IMG/VR virus record: IMGVR_UViG_3300025030_000353
Span: 1 to 28,505 of that record
DNA length: 28,505 nt
Reading direction: 5' to 3' (one strand)
DNA from: a virus
Shown one piece after another: positions 15,874 through 22,989 of this stretch (the first letter of the stretch is position 1; every line of letters starts with the position of its first letter). The notes below the pieces were generated by a model, which was not told where the DNA came from, searched no databases, and saw only the letters and a list, made by a program, of their open reading frames with translations. Made by a program: the position numbers and the translations under genes.

Positions 15874-16911
15874 TTATCGCCGTCCGCCGGTCAATTGCTT
15901 GGCGAAGTCCTTAGTATTCTTCGGCTCGGCAAACGTGTTGCCGCCCGCGCCGACGCTTTCAGCAAGTCGTCCCGTGCTTCGCGCCTTGGTCGTTTCGCCG
16001 GCAGCCTTCGGCATCACCGCCAACAGGGCCTTGCGATCCGTGTCGTTGCCGAGCGATTCCAGGGCCTTAATGACGGCTGGGTTCGCGGCAACGCCTTCGG
16101 ACTCCAGGAGTTCCCGGACGGCCAGGCGGGTCTTGAGTTGGCCGACTTCGCGGCGGAGGGACTCGGTTGCCGCTGCGGCCGCCGCTTCGCCTTCAGCCGG
16201 CGCGACTTCAGTTGCCGCGTCAATCGCGTCCTGGACCTTCAGCACTTCCTTGGCCACAGCACCAATGGCCTTGGCCTTCGTCGCCGGGTCGCCTTCGCCG
16301 TCGTAGATTTCTGCGATCTTCGCCAGCAGCATTTCCTTGATCGGGTCGCCAGCGGCAATCGTTTCAGTCGGGGGAGCCGTTTCGGGGTCCATAGTTTCGT
16401 TCTCCAAACTCTCAAAGAGGGAACGGGTCGACGCCGGGTCGGACACAATGTCGACCGACCGAACCCGAGTAATTTCTTCCACGATCTGCTTGCCGCCTTC
16501 GCGCCGGCTCTTGCCGTCTGCGTTGTGCGACAGCCCGAACAAGTCGGGTCGACGCCGCGCAGCTTCGATAATCTGCGGAGCGTTCGGATGCGACTTCAGG
16601 TAATGCAAGTCGCCGATCAGGCCACCGCCGGCTTCCCGCACGTTGGCAAGCCACCCAAAGCGGGATGCTACGGAGCGATCCTTACCCTGGTCCCCAGGGG
16701 CAGGATGATCCACGTTGACGCGGATGTTCTCGTACAGCCCCCGCCCTTTCGACATCGCTGCGGGGAGATACGTGCGACCGTTGCGTGAGTCGGGCCCGAG
16801 GATTCGCACGTCGCGCAGCACGGCTTGCTCCTCGTCAATGCGGAAGTCACCACCGACGGCGATTTCCAGGAGTCGAATCGTGCCGTCACTTTTTGGCGTC
16901 TGCTTGCTCAT
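15874..16911 (-). CDS. Prohead maturation serine protease with fused scaffold
   Basis: 345 residues from the ATG at 16911 (MSKQTPKSDG). The first ~165 residues form the protease: VNVDHPAPG with His69, FGLSHNADG with Ser128, and ITRVRSVDIVSDPAS with Asp154 or Asp158, giving the His-Ser-acid set of herpesvirus-like prohead proteases. A linker (ENETMDPETAPPTE) leads to a Glu/Ala-rich helical half (about 190-320), as expected of a scaffold that is digested after capsid assembly. The end reads TKDFAKQLTGGRR, a positively charged tail that may bind the capsid. No strong ribosome binding site lies before 16911; AAGGA is 18 nt away. A longer frame into the upstream gene was rejected. It follows portal and minor head genes and precedes the capsid module, the usual order. 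Confidence 0.87.
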   Translation of the reverse strand: MSKQTPKSDGTIRLLEIAVGGDFRIDEEQAVLRDVRILGPDSRNGRTYLPAAMSKGRGLYENIRVNVDHPAPGDQGKDRSVASRFGWLANVREAGGGLIGDLHYLKSHPNAPQIIEAARRRPDLFGLSHNADGKSRREGGKQIVEEITRVRSVDIVSDPASTRSLFESLENETMDPETAPPTETIAAGDPIKEMLLAKIAEIYDGEGDPATKAKAIGAVAKEVLKVQDAIDAATEVAPAEGEAAAAAATESLRREVGQLKTRLAVRELLESEGVAANPAVIKALESLGNDTDRKALLAVMPKAAGETTKARSTGRLAESVGAGGNTFAEPKNTKDFAKQLTGGRR

Positions 16912-16940
16912 TGTGATACCCGTGATCCTTTCCTTCTCAT

Positions 16941-17660
16941 TCACGCCGCCATGGCCGTCGTCCGCTTCTCCCACCGCAACCAGCACCTGCACCTCGGATG
17001 GGCCTCAGGTCCTGCCGGTGCCACGATGGACCAGACCTCTTCCGGCTGCCCGTGTAGCGGACGGCAAATGTTACAGACCAAACCATCTTGTTCCGTATGC
17101 CAAAACGGCACCAACTGCTCCCCGGTGCCCCCGCCGCCAAACGGCCCGCCGCCGTCCCTGCTCGCACCACTTCCCGTGCCCTGCCGATTGAACTCTGCAG
17201 CCAGCCAACGCTCACCGGCGCTCACCGTCCCCGTGGTAGTCGTAATCGCAATACCCTCCGCCCGAACGTCCGACATTCCCAAGAGCAGCAAGAGGATCAA
17301 CGCCTCTTCTCCGGCATGCTCACTACGGGCCTTCTGGATCGCATAGGCGACGTGCTGCCGGGTCGTGGCCGTCACCTGCTCTGCCACAGTCCGGGCGTTG
17401 GCAATGGCCCATTGAGCCGAGGCCGCGGCCAGGTGCTCGGGGTTGTACGGAACACCGTAGACAGCAGCCATCGCTTCGGCGGCCTCGATAAACACGTCGC
17501 GCAACTGGGGCACGATCAGCGAGCGAAACTCCAACTCAATCCGCGGCCAGTTCGCCCGGTCGCCCAACGCAGCAAGGTCTCCACCCTGCTCTCGCCAGAG
17601 GGCAAGGATCATGGTAGCCAATGCGGCTTCTCGTTGGGGGCGACTGGCAAGGTCAGGCAT
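16941..17660 (-). CDS. Minor head protein (SPP1 gp7 / Mu gpF-like)
   Basis: 239 residues from the ATG at 17660, which overlaps the portal stop by 8 nt. The first two thirds are helical (VFIEAAEAMAAVYGVPYNPE; ARTVAEQVTATTRQHVAYAI). The C-terminal signature is GLVCNICRPLHGQPEE, then PAGPEAHPRCRCWLRW, at about 190-230. The C-x2-C...HP-x-CRC pattern is the hallmark of the phage head morphogenesis family, where gp7 of SPP1 is ejected or internal and binds the portal. The Gly-rich stretch before it (GTGSGASRDGGGPFGGGG) is a flexible linker. A longer reading frame upstream runs into the portal and was trimmed. Gene order portal-gp7-protease is standard. Confidence 0.88.
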   Translation of the reverse strand: MPDLASRPQREAALATMILALWREQGGDLAALGDRANWPRIELEFRSLIVPQLRDVFIEAAEAMAAVYGVPYNPEHLAAASAQWAIANARTVAEQVTATTRQHVAYAIQKARSEHAGEEALILLLLLGMSDVRAEGIAITTTTGTVSAGERWLAAEFNRQGTGSGASRDGGGPFGGGGTGEQLVPFWHTEQDGLVCNICRPLHGQPEEVWSIVAPAGPEAHPRCRCWLRWEKRTTAMAA

Positions 17661-19713
17661 GATCGTGTTCGCCTCCTTCGCCCTTACCCCAGAGCAATGC
17701 AGCAGCCTTGTCGATCCGGGCCCGCAGCGACTCGGTTGCAACTGCGGTTGGCAATGCTGTACCAACGTCCCCCGCAGTCGGCGGCTTCGGGTTCGGAGTC
17801 GTTGGCGTTGCCGTGCCAGCCGAGCCCATGATCGTGAGGGCTTGTTCCGCCGTCAGATTGAACAGTACCTCAAGCTGCCCTAGACCCGTATCGCGCGGCA
17901 GTTCACCGCCGGCCACGGCAAGGACAATCTGCAAGGCCGACGCTATCTGAGCACCGTTCAGGACCAGATCAGCCGCCACCTTCACCTCCTGATCGCTGGA
18001 CGCCGTAGCAACGGCAGCCCCGTCAGCAGCCGGAGGAACAACAGCAGGAACGGCAGTGGCATCGGTTGCCGGAGCAACAGCAGGTCCCGGCAACGGCAGA
18101 TAGGCTGCCGGCTGTACTTCCTTCGCCTTCGCCCCGTTGGTCAGCTCTTGCTCATAATCCAACCCGTTCCGCGCCGCCCGGGTGCGGTCACTCAACAGCC
18201 CCGCAATCTGGAGCGACTCCTCGCGGGCCGTCTCCTCGGTGGTATTCTGCGTCTCGATGCGATCGCCTTCGATCTGGATTTCCAGAATTGATTGCAGTTC
18301 ATCCCACCCCGGCGAACCGTAGACGTTGAACCGGCCCGCCTCCCATGCGATCCGGATTACTGCCCAGAAGATCGACCGGAGGCACGAGGCGACAAACTGC
18401 CGTCGCCGATAACAGAAGAGCACGAACGGCGACTGACTCACAATCGTGCTCGCATAATTGGCATTGCTAGCATCGCCGGAAATCATAAATTCCGGCATGT
18501 TCCAGTTTGCCCCCACCGCCCGAAGACCGGCCTGGATAATCTGGACAGCGGCCCCAGCGACACCCGCATTGGCCAACGGTGACGACTGGTACTTCTGGCC
18601 GTTCTTGACGTGAAGCATCGTCGCTTCACCGTACTTCTGAACGTACTGTGACTTCGTGCCCAGCGGCGTAGCCTTGTTGTACTGATCGTAGGCTTGGGTG
18701 CCCTGCAAATTCTGGACCTGGCTCTGAGTCGTTCCAGGCGGATGCTCGATAATCGCAGCGATCGCGGCCAGTACCGCCGCCCCACCAAGCGTGTTGCCGA
18801 GCAACTTGCTTACTCGGTCCAGGTAGCGGTGGACCGGATAGAAATCAGACAGCCCACGCTTGACGCATGAGTCTACATTCAGCTTCGCGTAGGGCACCCG
18901 CTCCGGCTTCAGAACCGAAAAGTCGGCTGCGTTTTCAGACCATTGAAAGTGATAGCCGAGAACCGTTTCCGTGTCGCCGGCCTCGGTGCAAATACCGAAA
19001 GACCAATCGACCGGGACCTCCAGGCCGAGCCCTTCCTCAAGCTCACGCGCGTTGGTCGGGGCCCGAAGCGCAGCCGGCTCCTGGAACCGCAAGTCGGCCC
19101 TCCCGCCGCCCGCCGGCCAGAGGGTTGGCACGATCTCACCATCCCGATGAAGCCGCGTGAATAGCTCCTCCTCCCGATTCTTCTGCTCCCACTTATCGCG
19201 GGCCATGAACTCCGTCACAATCGCGTCGGCCGCCCGTGCTAGATCGCTGCCGGCATCTTCCGGCTTGCGAATCTTCTGCCGGTCCTTCACTGCCACCCGG
19301 AGCCCCTTGCCGAGCACGTAGCTGCCGAGTGTTCGTAGAGCCCCCTTGGCATGGACCGACACGTCACAGAGCAACCGGGCATTGCCACGGATCACCGCGA
19401 GATCCTGCTCCGTGGTGAAGATCGGCCCGAGCTGGCCCCGATTGCGGTCGTTCAGGTTCCCACCGCCTGCACTACCATACCCGCCGTAAGCCGATCCGCC
19501 GTAGAATCCGGGCGTGTCCCGCAGGTACTCTAGCGGGTCGACGTAATCGCCAAACGCCTCGCGGAGTTCATGGACGCGGAAGGCGTCCCATACGATGCGG
19601 GCGGGATCGAATTCAGAAGGTTGGCTCGACGGCGAAACGACGGCTGCGGTACTGACCGCATGCCCGTTGCCTTCCGCAATTCGCTGTGGTTGCCGCCGAT
19701 GCTTTCGGCTCAT
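17653..19713 (-). CDS. Portal protein
   Basis: About 686 residues from the ATG at 19713 (MSRKHRRQPQRIAEG); an upstream TTG at 19728 would add five residues and neither has a strong ribosome binding site. The core reads TTEQDLAVIRGNARLLCDVS near residue 105, then VHAKGALRTLGSYVLGKGLR, a long helix-rich stem and wing, and SQSPFVLFCYRRRQFVASCL with VIRIAWEAGRFN near 430. These are portal-type features: a ring protein at the capsid vertex through which DNA passes. After a Pro/Ala/Val-rich linker (~540-580), a C-terminal helical module (VLNGAQIASALQIVLAVAGG; LGQLEVLFNLTAEQA) resembles the C-terminal extensions of other portals. The chain ends GGEHDHA. The preceding gap has an unusual set of alternative hairpins and may control its dose. 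Confidence 0.85.
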   Translation of the reverse strand: MSRKHRRQPQRIAEGNGHAVSTAAVVSPSSQPSEFDPARIVWDAFRVHELREAFGDYVDPLEYLRDTPGFYGGSAYGGYGSAGGGNLNDRNRGQLGPIFTTEQDLAVIRGNARLLCDVSVHAKGALRTLGSYVLGKGLRVAVKDRQKIRKPEDAGSDLARAADAIVTEFMARDKWEQKNREEELFTRLHRDGEIVPTLWPAGGGRADLRFQEPAALRAPTNARELEEGLGLEVPVDWSFGICTEAGDTETVLGYHFQWSENAADFSVLKPERVPYAKLNVDSCVKRGLSDFYPVHRYLDRVSKLLGNTLGGAAVLAAIAAIIEHPPGTTQSQVQNLQGTQAYDQYNKATPLGTKSQYVQKYGEATMLHVKNGQKYQSSPLANAGVAGAAVQIIQAGLRAVGANWNMPEFMISGDASNANYASTIVSQSPFVLFCYRRRQFVASCLRSIFWAVIRIAWEAGRFNVYGSPGWDELQSILEIQIEGDRIETQNTTEETAREESLQIAGLLSDRTRAARNGLDYEQELTNGAKAKEVQPAAYLPLPGPAVAPATDATAVPAVVPPAADGAAVATASSDQEVKVAADLVLNGAQIASALQIVLAVAGGELPRDTGLGQLEVLFNLTAEQALTIMGSAGTATPTTPNPKPPTAGDVGTALPTAVATESLRARIDKAAALLWGKGEGGEHDHA

Positions 19714-19733
19714 CGTCGTGCCTATCAAAGAGG

Positions 19734-19841
19734 AAAGGGGGCCGGCAATCGCCAGCCCCCTTTACGGGCACGACGGTAAAGGCGTCTTTGTCCGGTAATT
19801 ACCCAGACACGCCGCTCGGAAGCCGGCGGTTGCCGGCCCCC
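19734..19841 (-). promoter_or_regulatory. Attenuator-like leader with mutually exclusive hairpins before the portal
   Basis: Three stems are possible on the transcript. C, the proximal hairpin: AAAGGGGGC (19734-19742) with GCCCCCTTT (19755-19763), 9 bp, extended by GGC/GCC around a 4-nt loop and followed on the minus strand by TTTCCTCTTTG. B: CCTTTAC (19759-19765) with GTAAAGG (19776-19782). A: 17-nt arms 19737-19753 and 19825-19841, perfect but for one G-U. C uses bases from both A and B, so A+B and C exclude each other. This is the architecture of a transcription attenuator or a translational switch. Role is inference. Confidence 0.55.
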
Positions 19842-19847
19842 TTGTAG

Positions 19848-20111
19848 TCAAATCAAGTCAATGGCGACCTGGACCTCTTCTGCGGTTGCATTAGCCCGTA
19901 GCGGCTTGGTGCTGAATTTAGCACCGTTTTTCCCGATAAAACTGAGCGTAAACGTCCCGCCTGTCGCCCTATTGTCACGCCGTCCAATCAGCCGTTCCAT
20001 GTCTGGAGGGCATCGCACAACATGCGCAAACGGGGTACGTGTTTTCGGCTTTGCTGCCCACCCGACAACGGGAATCGCGGCAAGCCACTGAATGAAGTTG
20101 CGTCGATCCAT
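19848..20111 (-). CDS. Tat-signal peptide carrying half of the tail repeat
   Basis: 87 residues from the ATG at 20111 (MDRRNFIQWLAAIPVVGWAA). GGAGG lies 6 nt upstream, so this start is preferred over one 24 nt further out. The N-terminus has a DRRNF element and a short hydrophobic stretch ending in AxA-like residues, resembling a twin-arginine export signal. The C-terminal ~40 residues, starting ATGGTFTLSFIGKNGAKFST and ending ATAEEVQVAIDLI, match the first half of the ~100-residue repeat in the large tail protein at 1350-4223, then stop. It lies between the HTH gene and the portal leader hairpins. Whether it is a truncated gene, a decoy or an exported phage protein is not decidable; repeat similarity is seen directly. 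Confidence 0.65.
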   Translation of the reverse strand: MDRRNFIQWLAAIPVVGWAAKPKTRTPFAHVVRCPPDMERLIGRRDNRATGGTFTLSFIGKNGAKFSTKPLRANATAEEVQVAIDLI

Positions 20112-20179
20112 GGTCGTCCTCCGGCCCCCTCTCATTGGTTATGCTCTAGGTTTACCCGGCAAGTGGGTACGGTGTCAAG

Positions 20180-20401
20180 TCAGTTTCCTTGCACTTCGCG
20201 TTGGACCTTCCGCACCGTCGCACGGCTCACGCCCCAGTACCGGGCCGTCGACCGGATCGAAGTCCCGACCGCAAGCATCCGGGCAATTGAACGATGCAGC
20301 CCATCGGTCATCGCCTGGTAGCGAATTGCCGGAGCCACGCCGGCATCCGTGGGAGTCGGCGTAAGGTTCGCGGAAAGTCGGCGGTTGCGGCGTGTGGTCA
20401 T
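20180..20401 (-). CDS. Small helix-turn-helix DNA-binding protein
   Basis: 73 residues. The basic N-terminus (MTTRRNRRLS) is followed by a helical body and a C-terminal helix-turn-helix: SIARMLAVGTSIRSTARYWG then VSRATVRKVQREV at about 40-70. This 'I..tA..~gVs..TVrk' pattern is shared with resolvase and transposase helix-turn-helix domains. It may be a late transcription regulator or a second small-terminase-like DNA binder, since it lies immediately after the large terminase. Its ATG overlaps the stop of a preceding 19-codon ORF (TAATG), so translation is coupled. AAGGAG lies 11 nt upstream. Target unknown. Confidence 0.65.
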   Translation of the reverse strand: MTTRRNRRLSANLTPTPTDAGVAPAIRYQAMTDGLHRSIARMLAVGTSIRSTARYWGVSRATVRKVQREVQGN

Positions 20402-20460
20402 TAAGTTGGCAGCTCCTTCGCGTCTCCTACCAACTCCAGCAGGAACTCTCGATCGGTCAT
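20401..20460 (-). CDS. 19-residue ORF with strong ribosome binding site, coupled to the HTH gene
   Basis: MTDREFLLELVGDAKELPT, from the ATG at 20460 with GGGAGG 8 nt upstream, ending TAA at 20403-20401. The last base of the stop is the first base of the next ATG. It could be a real acidic microprotein or a leader that delivers ribosomes to the HTH gene. Its terminal codons also contain the AAGGAG used as ribosome binding site by that gene. Confidence 0.5.
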   Translation of the reverse strand: MTDREFLLELVGDAKELPT

Positions 20461-20482
20461 TGACTCGCCCTCCCTTTAGTTA

Positions 20483-20491
20483 TTGCGTCCT
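20483..20491 (-). repeat. AGGACGCAA motif between large terminase and 19-aa ORF
   Basis: Plus-strand TTGCGTCCT at 20483-20491, immediately at the 3' end of the large terminase gene and about 23 nt before the 19-aa ORF. Identical to copies at 8382, 8395 and 15805. Confidence 0.5.
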
Positions 20492-22025
20492 ACCACCCCG
20501 CCGCCTGCTCAAACTCCACCCCACCATCCGCCGACTCCTGCCCGCCACCCGTGCGTATTTGCTGATCGCAGTAGAGGGCCATTTCCAGCGCGTCCGGCCC
20601 GTCATCATGCTTGCACGAGGGGAACCCCTGGATCTGCTCCACCAGCAATGAAGCCCCAGGCGACCCGCGCATGAACTTGATCTGCCGCTTGTTGAGCCGC
20701 TCCGTTAAGCGATACCGAATCCGTTCCCGCTTGTCCGGCCGGATGCCTTGGATATCATCCCGAGTCACCGGCAACGGGAATACCTTCACGCCGCCCAGCC
20801 CGATTTCCGCCGCACGCTGACGCATCATCGGTGCCAGCATCGCCGAGAACGCCACCGACTCAACGGCCATCGTGTAGGGGCGGAATCGGCGATAGCAGGC
20901 TAGCCCGTCGTCTACCGTTCGGAAGGCATCACGCCGTTGAATGTCGGCATCCGCATACCAGAAGTGCCCATCATAGACCAGCATGACGATCGCCGAATAG
21001 TCCGCCCGGTCCTTGCCGGTAACGCTCGGGTCGATCGCAATCACGCGCAGCAGTTGCGAATCCTCCGGTGGCCACTCGTCAAACCATAGATGATCCCCGA
21101 AGCACGAGGGGGAGAACTCGCTGTCGAGCACCTCGGGCGGATTCTGCTGGTACAGGGCCTCCCACATCCAATCGTAGCCGCTCACCACATAGCTGTTGCG
21201 GGTCCGATTCAGCCAGTCGAGCGAGAACATCGCAGGCCACAGAGGCTCACCCGGCTTCCGGCCCAACGGATCATCTTCCTCTGCCAAGGCCGGCAACCGC
21301 ACGCGGGCCCATCGGTCCCCGCCTTGCGACATTTCGGCCAGCCGCTTGCCGATCAGGTCCTTGCGGTGCCAGCGCGTTGCCATGATGACGACCGCCCCGG
21401 CCGGGGCCAGACGAGACCTGACCGTCGACATGAACCAGCGGTCCTGACTCTCGCGTACCGTCTCACTGAGTGCGTCTTGCGCGTTGCGAACGAAGTCATC
21501 TACAATTAGGCAGCGGGCTCCACGCCCGATAATATCGCCGTTCACTCCGGCCGCCTGGACGCTTCCTCCCGCCTCCATCTGCCAGTGATGCGTCGCCCGT
21601 ACATCCGGCCGTACCTTCCGGCCGAACACCGACGGCCCGTATTCAATCGCCAGATCTCGGGCCTCTTGGCTGCACACCTGCGCTAGATCGTCGGTCGCGC
21701 TCGTCAGGATGAAGTCCCGATCCGGGTACATCCCCATGAACCACGCCGGGAAATACTTGCTAATTAGCTGTGATTTTCCGTGCCGAGGTGGAAGCTCCAC
21801 AAGCAGCCGATCAATGGGCCGATCCATTTCCTCCGGCCGCAGACCCGTTGTCCTGGCCATTGCTGCCCGTAGGTGGCGGGGTAACGGCTTCCCCGTTGCC
21901 ACCGATAACAGGAGCGTGTCGATCAGGCTCAAGTGCGGTGCCAGCTTCCACCGCCCTCGGCTCGCATAGCAGGCGAAGCACGCCGGACTCATCTGGGGTG
22001 GCACGATCACGGGCGAAGACGACAT
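20490..22025 (-). CDS. terL: Terminase large subunit
   Basis: 511 residues. ATPase: Walker A in LLVELPPRHGKSQL (PPRHGKS at 79-85), Walker B in RCLIVDDFV (173-177), and a coupling motif VVIMATRWHRKDL (213-223). Nuclease: first acidic strand VIAIDPSVTGKDRADYS with Asp332, second AVES with Glu389, and HDDGPDAL with Asp478 near the end; this is the RNase H-like set that cuts concatemeric DNA. The enzyme docks on the portal and pumps DNA into the prohead. The ATG at 22025 has GAGGAG 10 nt upstream. It lies inside the small terminase gene, overlapping it by about 215 nt in another frame. Length is normal. The PPRHGKS/IAIDPS combination is typical of long-studied phage packaging motors of the Terminase_6-type class. 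Confidence 0.95.
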   Translation of the reverse strand: MSSSPVIVPPQMSPACFACYASRGRWKLAPHLSLIDTLLLSVATGKPLPRHLRAAMARTTGLRPEEMDRPIDRLLVELPPRHGKSQLISKYFPAWFMGMYPDRDFILTSATDDLAQVCSQEARDLAIEYGPSVFGRKVRPDVRATHHWQMEAGGSVQAAGVNGDIIGRGARCLIVDDFVRNAQDALSETVRESQDRWFMSTVRSRLAPAGAVVIMATRWHRKDLIGKRLAEMSQGGDRWARVRLPALAEEDDPLGRKPGEPLWPAMFSLDWLNRTRNSYVVSGYDWMWEALYQQNPPEVLDSEFSPSCFGDHLWFDEWPPEDSQLLRVIAIDPSVTGKDRADYSAIVMLVYDGHFWYADADIQRRDAFRTVDDGLACYRRFRPYTMAVESVAFSAMLAPMMRQRAAEIGLGGVKVFPLPVTRDDIQGIRPDKRERIRYRLTERLNKRQIKFMRGSPGASLLVEQIQGFPSCKHDDGPDALEMALYCDQQIRTGGGQESADGGVEFEQAAGW

Positions 22026-22371
22026 ATTCAGGGGTCTCCTCGATGACCTTCAACACGGCAGCCACGTGGCCGACCAAGACCTGCGCGTCGACCTGCCCGC
22101 TGAGTTCGATGGCCGCACGATCCGTCTGCCCTAGCTCGTTCTTGCCGAGCCAGATCATCATAACGATATTGCCTTCAAGGGCTTTCTTCCACTGCATGTG
22201 CCGCAGACTCATTCGTGCCGAGGCCCGACCTTTCTCAATTTCACGGCGGAAACGGTCTTCGATCGTCCGGCGTCCGACCCCCAGGATTGAGGCCATCTCA
22301 GCCGTCGTACATGACACCCGGGCCATGCCTTCGATCACGTTCGCGTCGATTGGAATCTTCGGTCTACCCAT
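21811..22371 (-). CDS. terS: Terminase small subunit
   Basis: 186 residues from the ATG at 22371 (MGRPKIPIDANVIEGMARV); a GTG at 22386 would add five. A helix-turn-helix lies at about 20-42 (CTTAEMASILGVGRRTIEDR), followed by a coiled middle (RASARMSLRHMQWKKALEGN; MMIWLGKNELGQ). The C-terminal ~45 residues are Gly/Asn/Pro-rich and disordered (VIGGNGEAVTPPPTGSNGQD). Small terminases bind pac or cos DNA as a ring and hand it to the large subunit. The whole disordered tail and part of the preceding segment are encoded over the N-terminal part of the large terminase. First gene of the packaging module; the divergent ASCH gene lies about 200 nt upstream. Confidence 0.85.
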   Translation of the reverse strand: MGRPKIPIDANVIEGMARVSCTTAEMASILGVGRRTIEDRFRREIEKGRASARMSLRHMQWKKALEGNIVMMIWLGKNELGQTDRAAIELSGQVDAQVLVGHVAAVLKVIEETPEYVVFARDRATPDESGVLRLLCEPRAVEAGTALEPDRHAPVIGGNGEAVTPPPTGSNGQDNGSAAGGNGSAH

Positions 22372-22473
22372 CTTTACACTAGACACCCGGCAGGGTTATT
22401 GGTTGGTGTTGGTTGCGGGCCTCGGGCTCTCGCTCTGCCTTTTTTGCGTAATCAGGAGTTGGCATATCTGAAC

Positions 22474-22485
22474 GTAACTCGTTAC
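22474..22485. promoter_or_regulatory. Small palindrome GTAAC-TC-GTTAC in the divergent gap
   Basis: In the ~190-nt AT-richer gap between the small terminase and the ASCH gene, GTAAC (22474-22478) and GTTAC (22481-22485) form an inverted repeat with a 2-nt spacer. It could be an operator for either divergent gene. Short enough that chance is a fair alternative. Confidence 0.3.
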
Positions 22486-22519
22486 TGGTTAATCACTTAC
22501 GGCTATTTTCTGCCCCTAC

Positions 22520-22547
22520 TTACGTTTTGTATCAAACGGGGTATAAT
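22520..22547 (+). promoter_or_regulatory. Promoter-like sequence upstream of the ASCH gene
   Basis: A perfect TATAAT at 22542-22547 lies 25 nt before the ATG of the plus-strand ASCH gene. The best -35 candidate (TTACGT at 22520-22525, 16-nt spacer) is poor. The surrounding stretch is clearly more AT-rich than the genes. The -10 is convincing by itself; the start point is not fixed. Confidence 0.45.
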
Positions 22548-22572
22548 GGCCATGCCAAATGGAGGTAGAAAG

Positions 22573-22989
22573 ATGCAGTTTCATGCCCTTAGTATATGTC
22601 AGCCATGGGCTGGGATGATCGCCCGCGGCGAAAAGATAATCGAGGTGCGCACTCGGCGGACAAACTACCGGGGGCCGCTCTTGATCTGCGCGAGTAAGGT
22701 GCCTCATGCTCTTGGCCCTGCCGGCGTGGCGTTGGCTATTGTCGATCTCTTGGACTGCCGAACTTTTTTGCCGGCCGATGCAACCACGGCTGGAGGTTCG
22801 GCCACCGACTGGGCAACCGAGGATGAATCATGGCCCACACTCTGGGCTTGGGTGCTCGGTTCCCCCCGTATTATCGTGCCCGTGCCCGTGCGGGGGATGC
22901 TCGGCATCTTCACGGTCGACGTGCCGATCATTTTCGCCCCAATCTCAGAATCGGTTGCCCCGATTGACGCCGTTTCCGCGGCCGTCTGA
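22573..22989 (+). CDS. ASCH/PUA-like domain protein
   Basis: 138 residues from the ATG at 22573, which has GGAGG 7 nt upstream; a longer frame starting near 22399 was rejected because it crosses the promoter region. N-terminus MQFHALSICQPWAGMIARGE continues into K-x-I-E-V-R-T-R and YRGPLLICASKVP, the classic ASCH pattern (PWA...G.K..E.R...RG.LLI.AS). A second strand pair GVALAIVDLLDCRTF and the end VPVRGMLGIFTV complete a small barrel. ASCH domains bind RNA or modified bases, and some are RNases or deacetylases of modified nucleosides. It is transcribed opposite to all neighbours, and its last 286 nt are antisense to the PAPS-reductase-like gene. Role in phage unknown. Confidence 0.8.
   Translation: MQFHALSICQPWAGMIARGEKIIEVRTRRTNYRGPLLICASKVPHALGPAGVALAIVDLLDCRTFLPADATTAGGSATDWATEDESWPTLWAWVLGSPRIIVPVPVRGMLGIFTVDVPIIFAPISESVAPIDAVSAAV

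Noticed and set aside
15895-16788. A 297-codon plus-strand frame opposite the prohead protease
   Set aside because: Arg/Phe/Gly-rich shadow; the protease has its catalytic motifs on the other strand.
22399-22572. An N-terminal extension of the ASCH protein
   Set aside because: It crosses the TATAAT element and lacks similarity to ASCH domains; GGAGG points to the ATG at 22573.
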